Source: Echinarachnius parma (Eukaryota > Echinodermata > Echinoidea > Clypeasteroida > Echinarachniidae). Taken from it: DNA of 64,000 nt. Shown one piece after another: positions 35,460-47,252 of the stretch. The first letter of the stretch is position 1. Every line of letters starts with the position of its first letter. The translations under genes were made by a program, and so were the position numbers. The notes below the pieces were generated by a model. The model saw only the letters and a list, made by a program, of their open reading frames with translations. It did no database searches and had not been told where the DNA came from. Location of the stretch: assembly GCA_037951105.1 (NCBI GenBank), contig JBAMJV010000861.1, forward strand, positions 1 to 64,000, given 5' to 3'.

Positions 35460-38400
35460 GTAAATGAATGGTATTCTCTCGCTATCAAGATGTGTCCACG
35501 GCATGACTAAAATAATGCAGGCTCTAAGCAATTGAGAAGAGCATCCATTCTTTTAGTCATGCCATGGGCATGTCTTGGTAGAGAATGGCAATGCATACAT
35601 ATGTTATTTTTGTACCCATAATTTAGTATTATACCAAAAATTGATTGTTAACAAAAAAATGTGAGGCTCAAAGTCACAAATATTATGAATTGTTAATTTC
35701 CATAATTAAACTGTTTTCACATTTTCAGGATTGCCTAACTTCTACTTTTATGTTTGCAAGAACTTGAACATATATTGATGACTTGTGTAAAAGGGCAGGT
35801 CCAAGCTATTTGACTTGTGACGTACGGGACATTCACAGCTTTCAATTGAATATTATTCAAAGGAAGGAGCTATGATCTGGAATCTTTTTGGTGCTTTGGA
35901 AAGCTACTTGTAGTCCCTTCCTAAAATGCAAAAAAAAATATTCAAAATGCTCGTTAAAATTTAATTATGCTAATAAATATGCAGCGTGACGTACGGGACC
36001 AGAGAAATTATGACTTTAAAAAAAAAATGTGTATTGTGAAAACTCTCTGAATCTACATGGCAGATAACAACTTATTCCTGATATATGCATTTAGTAACCA
36101 TTAATATACGCACTGCAAAAAAAAAAAAAAATTATGACCTTTTATCCCATGATAATTAATGAAAGAAAATAGGTATGCGCGTGACGTACGGGACATGTGA
36201 CGTACGGGACATTTTTCCCTCATGTTTTATTTGTCATTTTCCTGCTTTTATTTTTAAATCTTTGGGTCCAATTTGCAATATATTTGTTCTTATTGTATTT
36301 ATTCAATATTGTGATGATTTAAAACTCAAAAACAGCTTCCGCAATACATTATAATAAGACTTTAACAAATTGAAGCTCTGAAATCCGATAATTTGCATTA
36401 ATTATGCTAATTACTAATTAAGAATTAATATTTGATTTGGCTTCAAAAGATGTGGGATACATCTATCTGATGTAAATTACTTTCAATATTGACAAAAAAG
36501 ATTTGAATATGAGAAAATTAAACAGAATCATCATAAATTTGGCAACTTACATGAAATCCTACACATGGGACTATTTAGAAGAAAAACTAAAAATATTTTG
36601 TGCCTTTTTAGCACTTTCTTGCAGTTTTTGAACCTGTTTGGAAGGTCTCGGTGTACTGAACCAATGTAATACTATATTTCCTTCATTGACATGCAGTTTC
36701 CCTACTCAAATTGACTGTCTAGTATTTTAGATAACTATTTAAAGGTAATTATGAGGTATTTCAAATTTACCCCTCCAGACACATTTTCATCAGTATGTAG
36801 CTATAACGCGAAGTATGATGTGGTAATTATGTAATTACTTTTAGAGGTAACTCCTAAAGGTAAGACCTATTTATTCTGAAATTTTTAAGAGTATCTAAGC
36901 AAGAATTATTATGATAATCAGTGGTAAAACACAAAACAAATAATTTTCACGTGGCTTGCCATTGCTTTAACACTGAAAATGTCCCGTACGTCACACTTTT
37001 GTCCCGTACGTCACATGTCTTAATTAGCTAATAAAATCAAAACGAAAAGTGCTGTTTTCATAAAACTTAGCTAGCCAGTCAAGAGTATGATAAATTAGAA
37101 CTTCACAAAATATGAAAGAACAAAATTCAGTGTTTCATACTGAAATATAAAAAAAGGTGTTCATTTTTGTGACGTACGGGACATTGCAGTTTGGACACGC
37201 CCTTATTAGCATAATTAATTAATTTAGCTTTGAAATGATACCAAATTTGTAAAGCTAAAATGAAGATGAATTTTCACCATCAAGGGGGACATTAGCTTGG
37301 ACCTGCCCAAATATAGAACCTTTAAGAACTGCAAGAATGTATTGTATTGCTCTTTATGATGATACATCTTAAACCGGACAAAGTTTGCACAACTCAACAT
37401 TCTTTCTGCCCGATATATAGGTGGTGGAAGTGGTCTTGGACGGGCAGCCTGTGAGCTGTTAGCCAAGAACGGAGCCAGCGTAGCCGTAGTGGACCTCAAG
37501 CATCATGGCGCGAACGAGACACTGGAGAACCTCGAGCCAATCCCTCTAGCCGACGGACACACCCACAAACTCTTCCTTGCAGACGTGAGCAAGTGGAACG
37601 CTGTGCACGACCTGGTGGGCGGGGTGACGAGGGCGTTTGACAAACCTCCCTCCATCCTCGTCAACTCTGCCGGGATCACTCGGGATCAGCTGATGCTGAG
37701 GATGACGGAGAAGGAATGGGATGATGTCATTGATGTCAACCTAAAGGTAACACTCGTTCTCGAGCTTGTGCAGTTTGCTATGCCACCTCACAAAACTCAG
37801 CAAACAGAATGTAAAATTGTCAATCTGGAATGAATGCTTTAAAGGTATGGTGACAAGAAAACTGCCTCAAAATTGGGTTTTACTGTATCTAAGGTAGATT
37901 TTCATGAAGATTACTAATACAAACATATTTTCCTCGTGGGAAAACCCGGTAAAATAAAAAAATCAACTTGTAAATTCTCTTTCGGAACCCCCGTAAAAAA
38001 ACTGAGTCCCGGGCGAACAAAAAATGACGTCATCTTTGTGACGTCACCGGCAGGCAATCGCAGTTTAGCTCGGTCATAGACGTACACGCTGAGTACAATA
38101 CTCACGTTGACACAGAGATATTATTTCCATTTGTTTCAATATTTGCAAACATTTGTTCAGGTTTATATCATGGGACGATATACACTCAGATGTGTAGCTG
38201 CATCCTGCTACAATTCATTTCTTAGCAATTCTTAAGCATTTTCAGTAAAACCTCAATTTACAAGCAAAAACGAGTTTGTTTTACAAGCAAGTCATAGGCT
38301 CTGCATGTAAACAATGCACATTCCTCCGCGTTGCGGTCTGCAAGTGATGTCATGAATCGGGTGACACGTGCGCACATTTCCGCTCTGCTATAAATGACTT

Positions 38401-41400
38401 TTTTTAGGAGCATGGAACGCCGATGCGTAATAAAGCAAAAAAGTTGCATGAAATTTACCTTTTTTTCCCAACTTAAGGATTTCTTTGAAAAAAAAAGTGT
38501 GGTATATCAATAAAGGCACATATTTAAAGCTATAAACCTGAATCAAAGCCGGGATTGCACCCCTCCTTTAAATTCATTTAAGACTATTTGGTTGCGGTAT
38601 TATAACATAAAAACAATTTCAATAGACCCTCACCCAAGTATTTTTAGAACCTATCCTGAACGGGTAACACCACTAGCAAATAAGAAACCACATTCTTCAG
38701 ATCAGAATTGAAGCACAAAGATAAATCCTCAGATCAATATTGAACTAATGATGATATTTTCTTTATGATCCCTTGCTTTCAATATTAGGGTTCCTTCATG
38801 ATGTGTCAAGCTGTGAGCCAACTCTTGATCCAGCATTACCACAGCGGGGCACACCCTGTGGAAGGCAGCTTCATTAATATCTCCAGCATCATAGGGAAGG
38901 TAGGGAGTGTGTCTTTTTGTGTTTTTATAGTCTCTGTTCTACTTTTTATTTTTGTGATTTTGCTTCTGAAGAAGATTCTGCTGGGATCAAAAGCTCAGGC
39001 CCTCTATTGCCTCTGAAGTATTCTTTGTCGTAAATCAGAAAATATTTGCCTGAAGTAATAGTTTCTTCTTGTACTTCCTTATTATAAGCATTGAAATTAA
39101 TTACTTCTTTCTTGTTATTTTGAGGTTAGTTTACAAATAACTGAAATAATTTGAATGATAAACTTTGAAAATACAAACATTACTTCTTAGATGGTGAATT
39201 ATTGTAGAGTGATAGTAGTTCAGAAACAACTCATTAAAGGGACATTTTCCCCAACATATAATCACCTTTGATTATGTTCTCTAAACATTAAAACACAATT
39301 TCATGCAAATACGACCAACATTGGCCTTTTGAGCAAGGGATGAGCATCATTCAAAGTCACTCGCTGTACTGGATAATCCCATTCATCGCGAACACCAAGG
39401 AGGCTGCCATTGATGTTTATGAAACTCGGATCGCTCTAAAATGTGACGTCAAACCCGAACTACTCTTTTTGTTGGCTCATGTTTTGCCTTGTGTTTGTGC
39501 ACAAACCACGCGAGCTGCGAGAGCTAACAAAAAGAGACCGAGCTTGTTTGTTCGGGTTTGACGTAGCGTTTCGGTGCGAACAATTCAAAATCCGGGTTTC
39601 AAAAAATATAATGGCAGCCTCCATGCTATACGCGATGAATGGGATTAGCCCATACAGCGATCGACTGTGAATGATGCCCCTCCTTTGTTCAGCGGGCAAA
39701 CATTGGACATGCGTAGAGAAATTAATCAAAGGTAAATAGATGATGGGGAAAATTTCCCTTTAATTATGGTTGTGCTCTCATTTTAATTCAAATATCTAAA
39801 TATTTACTTTAATTGATGTTTTGTTTGCCATATGATATCTCAGTAACATTATTTACAAATTATACATCTCATTTGTTGTATTTGGACATCACGGCTGAAG
39901 AAAATAAAATCAAACAGTGAATATACAATTATCAGATTAGCTGTTAATTTTATGTTCATGTCATTTCTTTACCATATCTCTGTTGTAAAGATGTGTAATA
40001 TTATTAGCAAAAATACTATGTAATTGAAAGTAGAAGAACATTAAATCAAACAAGCGAAAACAATTTTTTTTATAAAGTCAGGTATAGGATAATGATTTTG
40101 TTTGTTTCCTGAATTTAATTTGTTGTTTTTGTTTCATTTGGTGGTAGATGGGTAACGTTGGGCAAACAAACTATGCAGCTTCCAAGGCAGGAGTTATAGG
40201 AATGACCAAAAGTATGGCCAAGGAGCTCAGCAGGTATGTCGACATATCAGTATTTCGTTCTAAAAGGAAACGTAAATGTAGATAATTAATCAACTTCAGG
40301 ATTAAGTTAATTAGCCAGGTTTATGTTTGACGCTAAAAGGCAACACATACATGTACATTGTGGCAGCAAACTATAACATACTACTGCAGAAGAGCTTCTA
40401 AGGGCTTTGGATAATATTGAAACATTATCATTCAACTGTTTTGGGGCTGAGATCTAAAAGCTGCCCGCTCCACCCTACCTTGCCTGTAGACAAAACAGCC
40501 TGGCATATTTAGGGTTAAGTTATTTGTGAAAGTGTTATGTTGTTTACATAAATATGTAAACATTATTTGATCATGAAAGCATATTTGGGGAAAAGATAAG
40601 TGCAGACTCTAGGCTTACTACAATTCACAATTATGGAATTTAAAATTGGAATTTCTGCAGACAGTGGCAGAAAATGGTTTAGATGTGTATAGAATTACAT
40701 TATTTTCTCTCAAATTCGAACAGGATTTTAACCAGTCAATTAATATGAACACAAGCTTATGTTCTTATTGTTACTTTGCAGGTTCAATATCAGGGTTAAC
40801 GCTATTGCGCCTGGGTTTATTGCAACTCCTATGACAGAGGTCGTGCCAGAAAAGGTCATGAAAATGGTAAGTACCACAGTTTGTTTGCTTGTATTAATTA
40901 CCCAGTGGCAGAGCTGCCAAGTAGTACGGATTTTCCGTATTTAGTACGATTTTTAAGAAATAAATACGGGGAATTTTTTGTTTGTTTTTGTCTTCTTTCT
41001 TTTCTTTTCAATAACAGTAACGGTCCGAAAATGGCAATACGCTCAAACCTGATAAACTATTTCTAAATATACATGATACATATTTAAAATATAACACAAA
41101 TAAATAAAACAAACTCATAACATGCTGATGCCACCGACAGAACCAACTTTTAAGTGAACCCGCTCGTAAAGGTTTTTTTTTGCTGCGCGATTTGGCTCCG
41201 CAAAAAGAGTGGCATGCTCATTCATTATGTATGTTTTGCAGTAATAAAAATAAAAGAAATGATAAAGTTTCTCAGCATATATTTGCCGCGCAGAAAAATA
41301 CTGATTTTGGGGTATGAGAATACTGAAATGCTCAAATGCAACTTGGCAGCTCTACCAGTGGTGAAGGGGGAACAAAATAATTAATTTTTCGGGGACTACT

Positions 41401-44400
41401 TTTCAAGTTTGCCTGCATGAAAAACTAAGTTTACTGTAGCCATTTCATATGCAGGGCTAGATATAACAACAGGCTGTTTTCGCAACCACGACGGGACCAT
41501 TCTACTACGCTAATCTCAGCGGGGGGTCGCACTCAGTGCGAAAATTTCCGCTTATCGTCCAAACCTACAACGGTATTCGGCTGAATTAGAGTCGGGTGTA
41601 GAGCGAGTACGGAGCGGCGTGGTCAGCCCATACTTCAATAGGTCAGCCAATCAGCGCGCTTGTTCACTCGAGCAAGGAGACGTTCCGCGTATTCTTCACT
41701 GCGAAACTGCAAATAGATCACGACGGTAGCCAGAGTACGGGGACGGTCACAGCTGATTCAATTCCGCGTACTCGGCGCTCCCGTCGTGGTTGCGAAAACA
41801 GCCTAATGTCCTGCTAGCTCAGGAGCATAAACGAATTAACAGAAGTGCTCAGGGCCACTAAAGGTCACAAATGCCATTTTTTAATTGGATAACTGGCCAA
41901 CGAAAATATGCAGACTTTTGAAAGCTTTTCTGTAATTGAGACAACCTAAATCAGGTTTCATGTCGTCAGAGTTTGAAAAATCCATGTATTTTTGCCCCGA
42001 CAGTGCTACTTGCACTATTATCATGAGAAGTGTTATAATCTGAACAAAATGTGTGCAGGAAATGCAGCACGACTATATGTGACCTTACACCACAAAACGA
42101 CCGTTATGTCGCCGTGGTAGTTTGTCTGTTATTAGCTGATAGCAAAACTTTGTTTAAAATATGAAATTCAGGATTTTGGTATTTCCTGAATGAGGGTATC
42201 ATAATCTACCTTTTGTGAAATTTTGAGCATCAGAAATCATGTTTAAATATGATTTGTAATCAAATAAATATGATTAGATTACAGTGCTTGAATGGACGCC
42301 GATCTTTGAAACGGCCCGTTTTCTCAACTTTAAAACTGATTCAGCCATGTTCCAAATCTTGGCTGCTCATTTTGAGAGGGTTCGCTTAGTCCAAATATGA
42401 CAAATAATATACCATTTTAAAGGTATTGACTTCTACTTTACTGTCATTTAAAAATTAGCAAAATCATTTTTCCCGACTTATTGGTCGTTTTGTGGTGTGA
42501 GGTCACATATCTTATTTGGCAATTATTCTGAGATGATTGAGCTTTGTTAGTGCCATGTCACACTGCCATGTGGTGCTAACTTCATAAAACTTTTCATTTC
42601 TCTAAATGTCCAATTATTGTAACTGCTCCGCCAGCAGCCAATCAGCACGGAGCACTATAGCTGTTGCCATGGTAGTTAAAATAAATAGACATATATTTAT
42701 GACAATTTGAAAAGTTCATTAAATTAGATTTTGTTATCACTCAAATTGATTTTTCTGAGATAATTAGGTTATGTTTGTGCATTGACCTGTGGTAGGGTGA
42801 TGGTGCTAACTCCTGATCTTTCAAATGTGTTTTCTGTGCAGGTTATGAAGCAGATCCCCATGAATAGGATGGGCCAGCCCGAAGACGTTGCAGAGGCGTG
42901 TCTCTATCTGGCTTCCAACAGGAGTTCTTATGTCACAGGAACATGTCTAGAAGTTACAGGTCAGTAAATCAGGGCTCTCCCATAACTTTTGTTTTTTCAG
43001 GTGGCCAAAATTAAACGTCCAGTATATTCTTACCATAGACTTGTGTGTTGTAGATCCTAATTAGTTAGTGGTCAATACAGAGCTTCTAGCTTATTTATAG
43101 TGGTCAAATGAAATTTTAGGTGGCCATTGGCACCCGGGCCACTACTAAGGGTGAGCCCAGTGAGCTACTGTGTGAAGAAGTTTGTAGCAAAACGTGATTA
43201 AAGTGATCCATATATTACATAAGGTTTATACGAAAGTGATATTTGAGGCTTCAACCGTATTCCAATATCATTGTGATATTCTTCTCCGATAATGTGTTAA
43301 GCCCGGCGCAGACATAGCCGACTCGACCTGATCCGACTGGTTTCAATCAGGCTAGAGGTGGGCCCGGTCGGTCGGATCCGTTTCATCATGTTGAATTGGC
43401 CCCAACTAGCATCCGACTGTCTTTCGACTGGCAAAATGTGTGTCGCAAGGCACTGAAAACTGAGCCGATCCGAATGAAAACAAGTCGAATAGGGTCAAGT
43501 CGGCTCTGTCTGCAGAGGGCTTTAGAGTTTCATAGAATAAGAAAACTTTTTACCTAGTGAAGGATTTGGAAAATTGATAACAGATCACCTACTGCCCATT
43601 GACTTCAACTACAATCGAAAAGCATTTTGGAATGCTTTTACAATGCAATTATAAACATCTCCTTAAAGGGGACCACCAGGCAAAGAACAACACATAATTA
43701 TATGTTTTGGTACCATTTTGTGATATCAAATAGGTACCCAACATTTGGCAAAGGGTTGTGTAATTCATAAACAAAGCAATTAATTACCACCACTTACGGA
43801 ACCACTATTATTTCCTGGTTCCGTTCGGGCCAAACATTTGCGAATGTGCCAATACTATTCACGCGTACGTTTGGAGACGATAGAATCCCGGACGATCCTT
43901 CAATCTGCACAAAGTAGTCTTCGTACATGCAGACCGCATGCTTCAGAATGGTGATGCGTTTTCTAATTGTATATTTTTTTTCTGAAAACATATTTTTGTG
44001 AACTTGTTGATGAAATGGACTACTAAAGATGTTACCTTTCATTTATAAGAATGTAATTTTTTGGGTGGTGGTACCCTTTAATTAGGGAGACATTTGACAA
44101 ATCAAAACCCATTTTATTATCCTGTTACCATAACCCAAACAACAATTTACAATGAGAAACTCCCAAGTGATTTTGGTTGAATTTGACAAAGTTAATGTGT
44201 TCAATTCCTGCTTTCCTTCATCTATTTGCCATCTTCCAATTGTATTGTATCGTTGATTTCAGTATCATAGGAATTCTGCCAACAATGGCAAACTTTTGCG
44301 AAGCTACGAAATCTAAATGACGGAAATACAACAATTACAAGATGCCGAGTTGAGTTGAAAAAGCAGAGAGCTCAATACACTCCACTGGATGACTATCGAT

Positions 44401-44749
44401 TTGCCTTTGTCTGATAATCAAATAGTTTTTGTTGCAAATTTTATGTTGCAAGATTTTGTTGCAAGAATTTGTGCCCTTCTTTTCCAACAGACTTGTTCTT
44501 TCAGAAGTCACTTTATGTAACTTTATTGTAAAGAATGAATCGTGCATTTTAAAAACTTTTCAGCTAATATTTATGAACAACTAAAGTGTATTCTGCTCTT
44601 CATAGATAATAATTTGACAAAAATGTATTCTTTACAACTGATGGTACCAGCATCATTTTTATTTTCAAAAATACTTACTGCAGTAAGAAATAATGATTTG
44701 TCTGTTCTTTCCCTTGTCTTGTCTTTTTTTAGGTGGGCTTTCAATGTAA
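35414..44749 (+). CDS. HSD17B8: HSD17B8-type short-chain dehydrogenase/reductase, 7 exons, 262 aa
   Basis: In vertebrates HSD17B8 is a mitochondrial NAD-dependent enzyme. It is the 3-hydroxyacyl subunit of the mitochondrial 3-oxoacyl-ACP reductase with CBR4, and also oxidises 17beta-oestradiol. Seven exons join in phase into 262 codons plus stop (human 261). The classical SDR features are all present: cofactor motif TGGGSGLG (residues 15-22), NSAGI, N122 (VNLK), S157 (NISSIIG), Y170 and K174 (YAASK), then [13 protein letters not shown]. The C-terminal [13 protein letters not shown] aligns with TGTSVEVTGGLFM. The ATG at 35414 is chosen because it places the cofactor motif at the family's usual distance. 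The acid in VVDLK fits NAD(H) preference. Introns hold a large TIR element and several MITEs. Confidence 0.95.
35468..35592. mobile_element. Small palindromic element in HSD17B8 intron 1
   Basis: ATGGTATTCTCTCGCTATCA and CATGACTAAAA on the left are matched by TTTTAGTCATGCCATG and TTGGTAGAGAATGGCAAT on the right, giving a foldback of about 125 bp. Confidence 0.7.
35793..37308 (+). mobile_element. GGGCAGGTCC TIR element, copy 1 (1,516 bp), with 7 GTGACGTACGGGAC motifs
   Basis: The termini are GGGCAGGTCCAAGCTA and its complement TAGCTTGGACCTGCCC. The interior carries GTGACGTACGGGAC or its complement seven times (near 35817, 35985, 36180, 36194, 36983, 37001 and 37168). It is a near-identical, inverted relative of 57113-58848. 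No coding capacity. Inserted in HSD17B8 intron 1. Confidence 0.9.
37421..37746 (+). CDS. HSD17B8: HSD17B8 exon 2
   Basis: The acceptor is CCCGATATATAG and the donor is GTAACA. It encodes [20 protein letters not shown] and VAVVDLK through [20 protein letters not shown] to VIDVNLK, the Rossmann cofactor half. Confidence 0.96.
38789..38899 (+). CDS. HSD17B8: HSD17B8 exon 3
   Basis: The acceptor is TTCAATATTAG and the donor is GTAGGG. It encodes [17 protein letters not shown] and onward to [11 protein letters not shown], including the catalytic Ser. Confidence 0.95.
39238..39759. mobile_element. TTAA-flanked foldback MITE, 522 bp
   Basis: TTAA at 39234-39237 and 39760-39763. Termini are AGGGACATTTTCCCC and GGGGAAAATTTCCCT. 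Long inner arms mirror each other, which is why both strands read similar peptides ([10 protein letters not shown] and [10 protein letters not shown]). These are not genes. Confidence 0.82.
40148..40233 (+). CDS. HSD17B8: HSD17B8 exon 4
   Basis: The acceptor is TTTGGTGGTAG and the donor is GTATGT. It encodes [20 protein letters not shown] and KSMAKELS, containing the catalytic YxxxK. Confidence 0.96.
40782..40866 (+). CDS. HSD17B8: HSD17B8 exon 5
   Basis: The acceptor is TTACTTTGCAG and the donor is GTAAGT. It encodes [20 protein letters not shown] and VPEKVMKM, the substrate-side PGFIATPMT motif of the family. Confidence 0.95.
40903..41360. mobile_element. MITE with CAGTGGCAGAGCTGCC termini, about 458 bp
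   Basis: The left end CAGTGGCAGAGCTGCCAAGT is matched by the complement of CACTGGTAGAGCTGCCAAGT on the right. The CAGTG ends resemble hAT elements, but no 8-bp duplication is visible. Confidence 0.65.
41471..41804. mobile_element. MITE with AGGCTGTTTTCGCAACC termini, 334 bp
   Basis: Perfect terminal inverted repeats of about 26 bp (AGGCTGTTTTCGCAACCACG and onward). The interior is G+C-rich. No target duplication is recognised. Confidence 0.8.
42077..42508. mobile_element. MITE with ATGTGACC termini, 432 bp
   Basis: ATGTGACCTTACACCACAAA on the left and its close complement on the right (TTTGTGGTGTGAGGTCACAT). Ends are related to 44795-45062 and 45453-45708. Confidence 0.8.
42575..42690. repeat. 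Fragment of the ACTTCATAAAACTTTT repeat
   Basis: Shares AGCCAATCAGCA and GCTGTTGCCATGGTAGTTA with the element at 51788-51943. Confidence 0.6.
42842..42959 (+). CDS. HSD17B8: HSD17B8 exon 6
   Basis: The acceptor is TTTTCTGTGCAG and the donor is GTCAGT. It encodes [20 protein letters not shown] and [20 protein letters not shown]. Confidence 0.95.
43300..43521. mobile_element. Harbinger-like MITE, 222 bp
   Basis: Terminal repeats are AGCCCGGCGCAGAC and the complement of AGCCCTCTGCAGAC. The element is flanked by TTA (43297-43299 and 43522-43524). A 3-bp TTA target is typical of PIF/Harbinger elements. Confidence 0.7.
43667..44077. mobile_element. TTAA-flanked MITE, 411 bp
   Basis: TTAA at 43663-43666 and 44078-44081. 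Ends are AGGGGACCACC and GGTGGTACCCT. Removing it and one TTAA restores the uninterrupted repeat X sequence CTCCTTAATTAGGG. Confidence 0.82.
44733..44749 (+). CDS. HSD17B8: HSD17B8 exon 7 (terminal, 17 nt coding)
   Basis: The acceptor is GTCTTTTTTTAG. It completes the split Gly codon and encodes GLSM then TAA, giving the family's conserved VTGG(L)xM end. Confidence 0.93.
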
Positions 44750-44794
44750 ATGGAGAGAGATGAAATAACAGAAATGCAGTACAACCATGACCAT

Positions 44795-45062
44795 ATGTGA
44801 CCGGCTATAGCAAAACCCGGCACTTGTCAGTAATTCATGTTTTGAAGAAATGGGCATTTTAAGTTCACACAATATGTGTGAAAGACCTCTGAGGCTATGA
44901 TTGTAAAATTGAAACAATCATATCTTCGCCAATTATTGACCAATTAGTTAGAACAAAGCATGAAATGAAAGCTTGTGATGTGGCCTTTGTAATGGTATGA
45001 AAATCTAGTCTACATTTTGATTTTTACCGACAAGTGCCGGGTTTTGCTATAGCCGGTCACAT
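44795..45062. mobile_element. MITE with ATGTGACCGGCTATAGC termini, 268 bp
   Basis: Near-perfect inverted repeats of about 34 bp (ATGTGACCGGCTATAGCAAA and onward) start about 45 bp after the HSD17B8 stop codon, so the element probably forms part of its 3' UTR. Confidence 0.88.
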
Positions 45063-45150
45063 ATATTATTCTACCTCCTTGTGAGAGGAGCAGATGATCT
45101 TCCTTGTGTGAGATTGCATGGATTCTTAATGGGAATTCTATTTGAATATA

Positions 45151-45341
45151 TAGTCAAACCTGTGTGTATACTTACCACCCAAGGGAAACAAGAAACATGG
45201 CCTCTGTAGTCTGTAGACAGGTGACCTCTACAGACAGGTTCTAAAGCATTGTTTTTTTCTCTGCAGTGGAGCGTGTTTGGTGGCCACTATAGGCAGGTTA
45301 GCTGCTTTAGACAGGTGGCCACTGAGATGGGTTTGACTGTA
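45151..45341. mobile_element. Mariner-like MITE, 191 bp
   Basis: TAGTCAAACCTG at the left and GGGTTTGACTGTA at the right, bounded by TA. The inner arms (ACAGGTGGCCAC and relatives) are imperfect. Confidence 0.7.
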
Positions 45342-45452
45342 TGCAGCCTGTAAGCCTTGAGTATGTGCTTTGCTGGTTGCACACATTTTTAATGATAGTA
45401 TACAAGAATTCTGTCTTACAGCGCATAGAGACTTTTATCTAAGTACTTGTTT

Positions 45453-45708
45453 ATGTGACCTGTCACCATAAAACCCTAACAAACTTGCAATATTTTAATT
45501 TTCTGATTTAAATATTTCTGAATTCTCCAAAATGGCAGCTTGCCAGTGATATGTAACATTTTATACTTTTAGTTACAACAGCATTATACAAAAAAGGGTT
45601 CGAAATCCAGCAATGACACAGACACTGAATAGACAAATTTTCTCAATTTTCTCTGCTTTATATCTGGCGACTTTATGATTATAGAGTTTTATGGGAACAG
45701 GTCGCAAA
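45453..45708. mobile_element. Decayed ATGTGACC MITE, about 256 bp
   Basis: ATGTGACCTGTCACCATAAA at the left against GTTTTATGGGAACAGGTCGC at the right. It is a diverged relative of the two other ATGTGACC elements. Confidence 0.65.
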
Positions 45709-45838
45709 ATGCATAAAGCCCATAGGACTATTCAGTATGCCATCGGGCCATTAGAAGCATATGGCTAGTATGCTCCCCAGTGAGTTGAGAAAGTATGCAA
45801 TATCATTGTGTGATTTTTAGCTTTCCCTGATGACCATG

Positions 45839-45916
45839 GGTAATAATAATAGTTTGCGCTTAGAAACCCTGTATTAAGCGCTATATAAATGCAAGCTATT
45901 ATTATTATTATTATGT
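45839..45916 (+). mobile_element. LINE/SINE 3' tail fragment
   Basis: GCGCTTAGAAACCCTGTATT, then AAGCGCTATATAAATGCAAG and (TTA)n. The GCGCTATATAAAT plus ATT-repeat ending is a recurrent 3' tail of L2-like LINEs and their SINEs in aquatic animals. Confidence 0.6.
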
Positions 45917-47185
45917 GTTATGATGGCTGCACGCAGATTTAATGGAAAGTATTCAAGAGATAATGATAATCCTTGGTCATGATCTGAATGGAGTGTGTGA
46001 AAAATCCACCTGCCTTTTGTACTGTGGTGATAAGTGTTATACTAGCTTGTTCTTACTTTGTGTAGTCATTGTAGCAATTGTTATTTCCCTAACAGTACAC
46101 AAAATATACTGTTAATGGGGAAACTATAATCTGATAGAAATTGTACACCTAATTGTAAGCATATACCAATCACATTTGACCTCTTGCAATGATTTTCATA
46201 CTACAGCCCATAGGAAACTGATTAATTTGATAGGAACCATAATTCTTTTTTTTCACAGCTTGAATGTCCTAAATGTATTTCACACCATGCATAATATTCA
46301 CCATTGTTACTTCAAGCCTTTAGCTCAGTATCTACAAATATTACCTACCAGTAGTAACATCCAGTCTGCGGAACAGAAGGATATCAACAGTTTTTACATT
46401 GATAGTTTACGTTTTGTGAAACCGGGCATAGTGATTTTGTGGTCTAGGGTCATACCAAAAAATGGTTCCTTCTGCCCTCTAGCCAGGCACGTGGCATTTT
46501 CATCTGCCGAATGTGCATAGGAAGGACTAACAAATGTGTAATAATATGTAATATTGTACGTTCTATGTAGCAGGAAAGATCCTAGTGTAATAATTACCTT
46601 GCCATTTTAGTCATTAGTTTTTAAGACTTTTAAAGATTTTTTTAATTATATAGTTATTATAATAACTTTTATTAAGAATTTCAGAATGTAAATTCATTCA
46701 TTGGATTGTCGCATTTGGCATTATCTACCAGTACACAATTAATCTATACTCTTGCTATGTATCTAGTATTCCGTGGTAAATTATTTGTTCTGTTATTTTT
46801 TTGTTTGATCGAGCGAAGAATTTAAGAAGTATGCTTTATTCTTAATATGTCCCTTTAAAAAGCATTCATAAATTTGCCTTTATATCATGATTGTGAATCC
46901 TTTTACAGGAACTAAATTATCCATTTAAGATTAAGCATACACCTGTCCTGATGACATTAATACACAGGGTGAAAGGTGCTTATAAAAGACAAGTGTCCAC
47001 TTGCATACAATATTACTTGTATTCTTCAGGCTTCTTTTTATAATGATGTGTATTTATTATCTGAAATAATGTATCTTGTTTTAGATTGATGTAAGTAAAT
47101 TTTATCTTCCAGTCAATAATTTTGTTTTATTCTAGGCTTAAGGGCTATATTCAATCATTGTAACAAAACGTATATGAAGCTGTTA

Positions 47186-47252
47186 ATTACGGGAACCTGG
47201 TGGGCTATGTGCAAGGTCTATGGGGATTTCAGAATCTTGTATAGAACGGGTT
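47186..47252 (-). repeat. Copy of the TTAACCCGTTC repeat
   Basis: Inverted, diverged relative of 17074-17150, ending GAACGGGTTAA. Confidence 0.5.

Larger units (their letters stand above)
43222..44200 (+). repeat. Interspersed repeat 'X', copy 3, interrupted by two MITEs
   Basis: AAAGTGATATTTGAGGCTTC to 43299, then 43522-43666, then from 44078 onward (TTAATTAGGGAGACA) rebuilds the order seen in 16117-16440. The gaps are the insertions at 43300-43521 and 43667-44077. Confidence 0.75.

Noticed and set aside
35793..37308. CRISPR-like array (repeated 14-bp motif)
   Set aside because: The spacing is irregular, orientation is mixed, and the repeats lie inside a TIR element of an animal genome.
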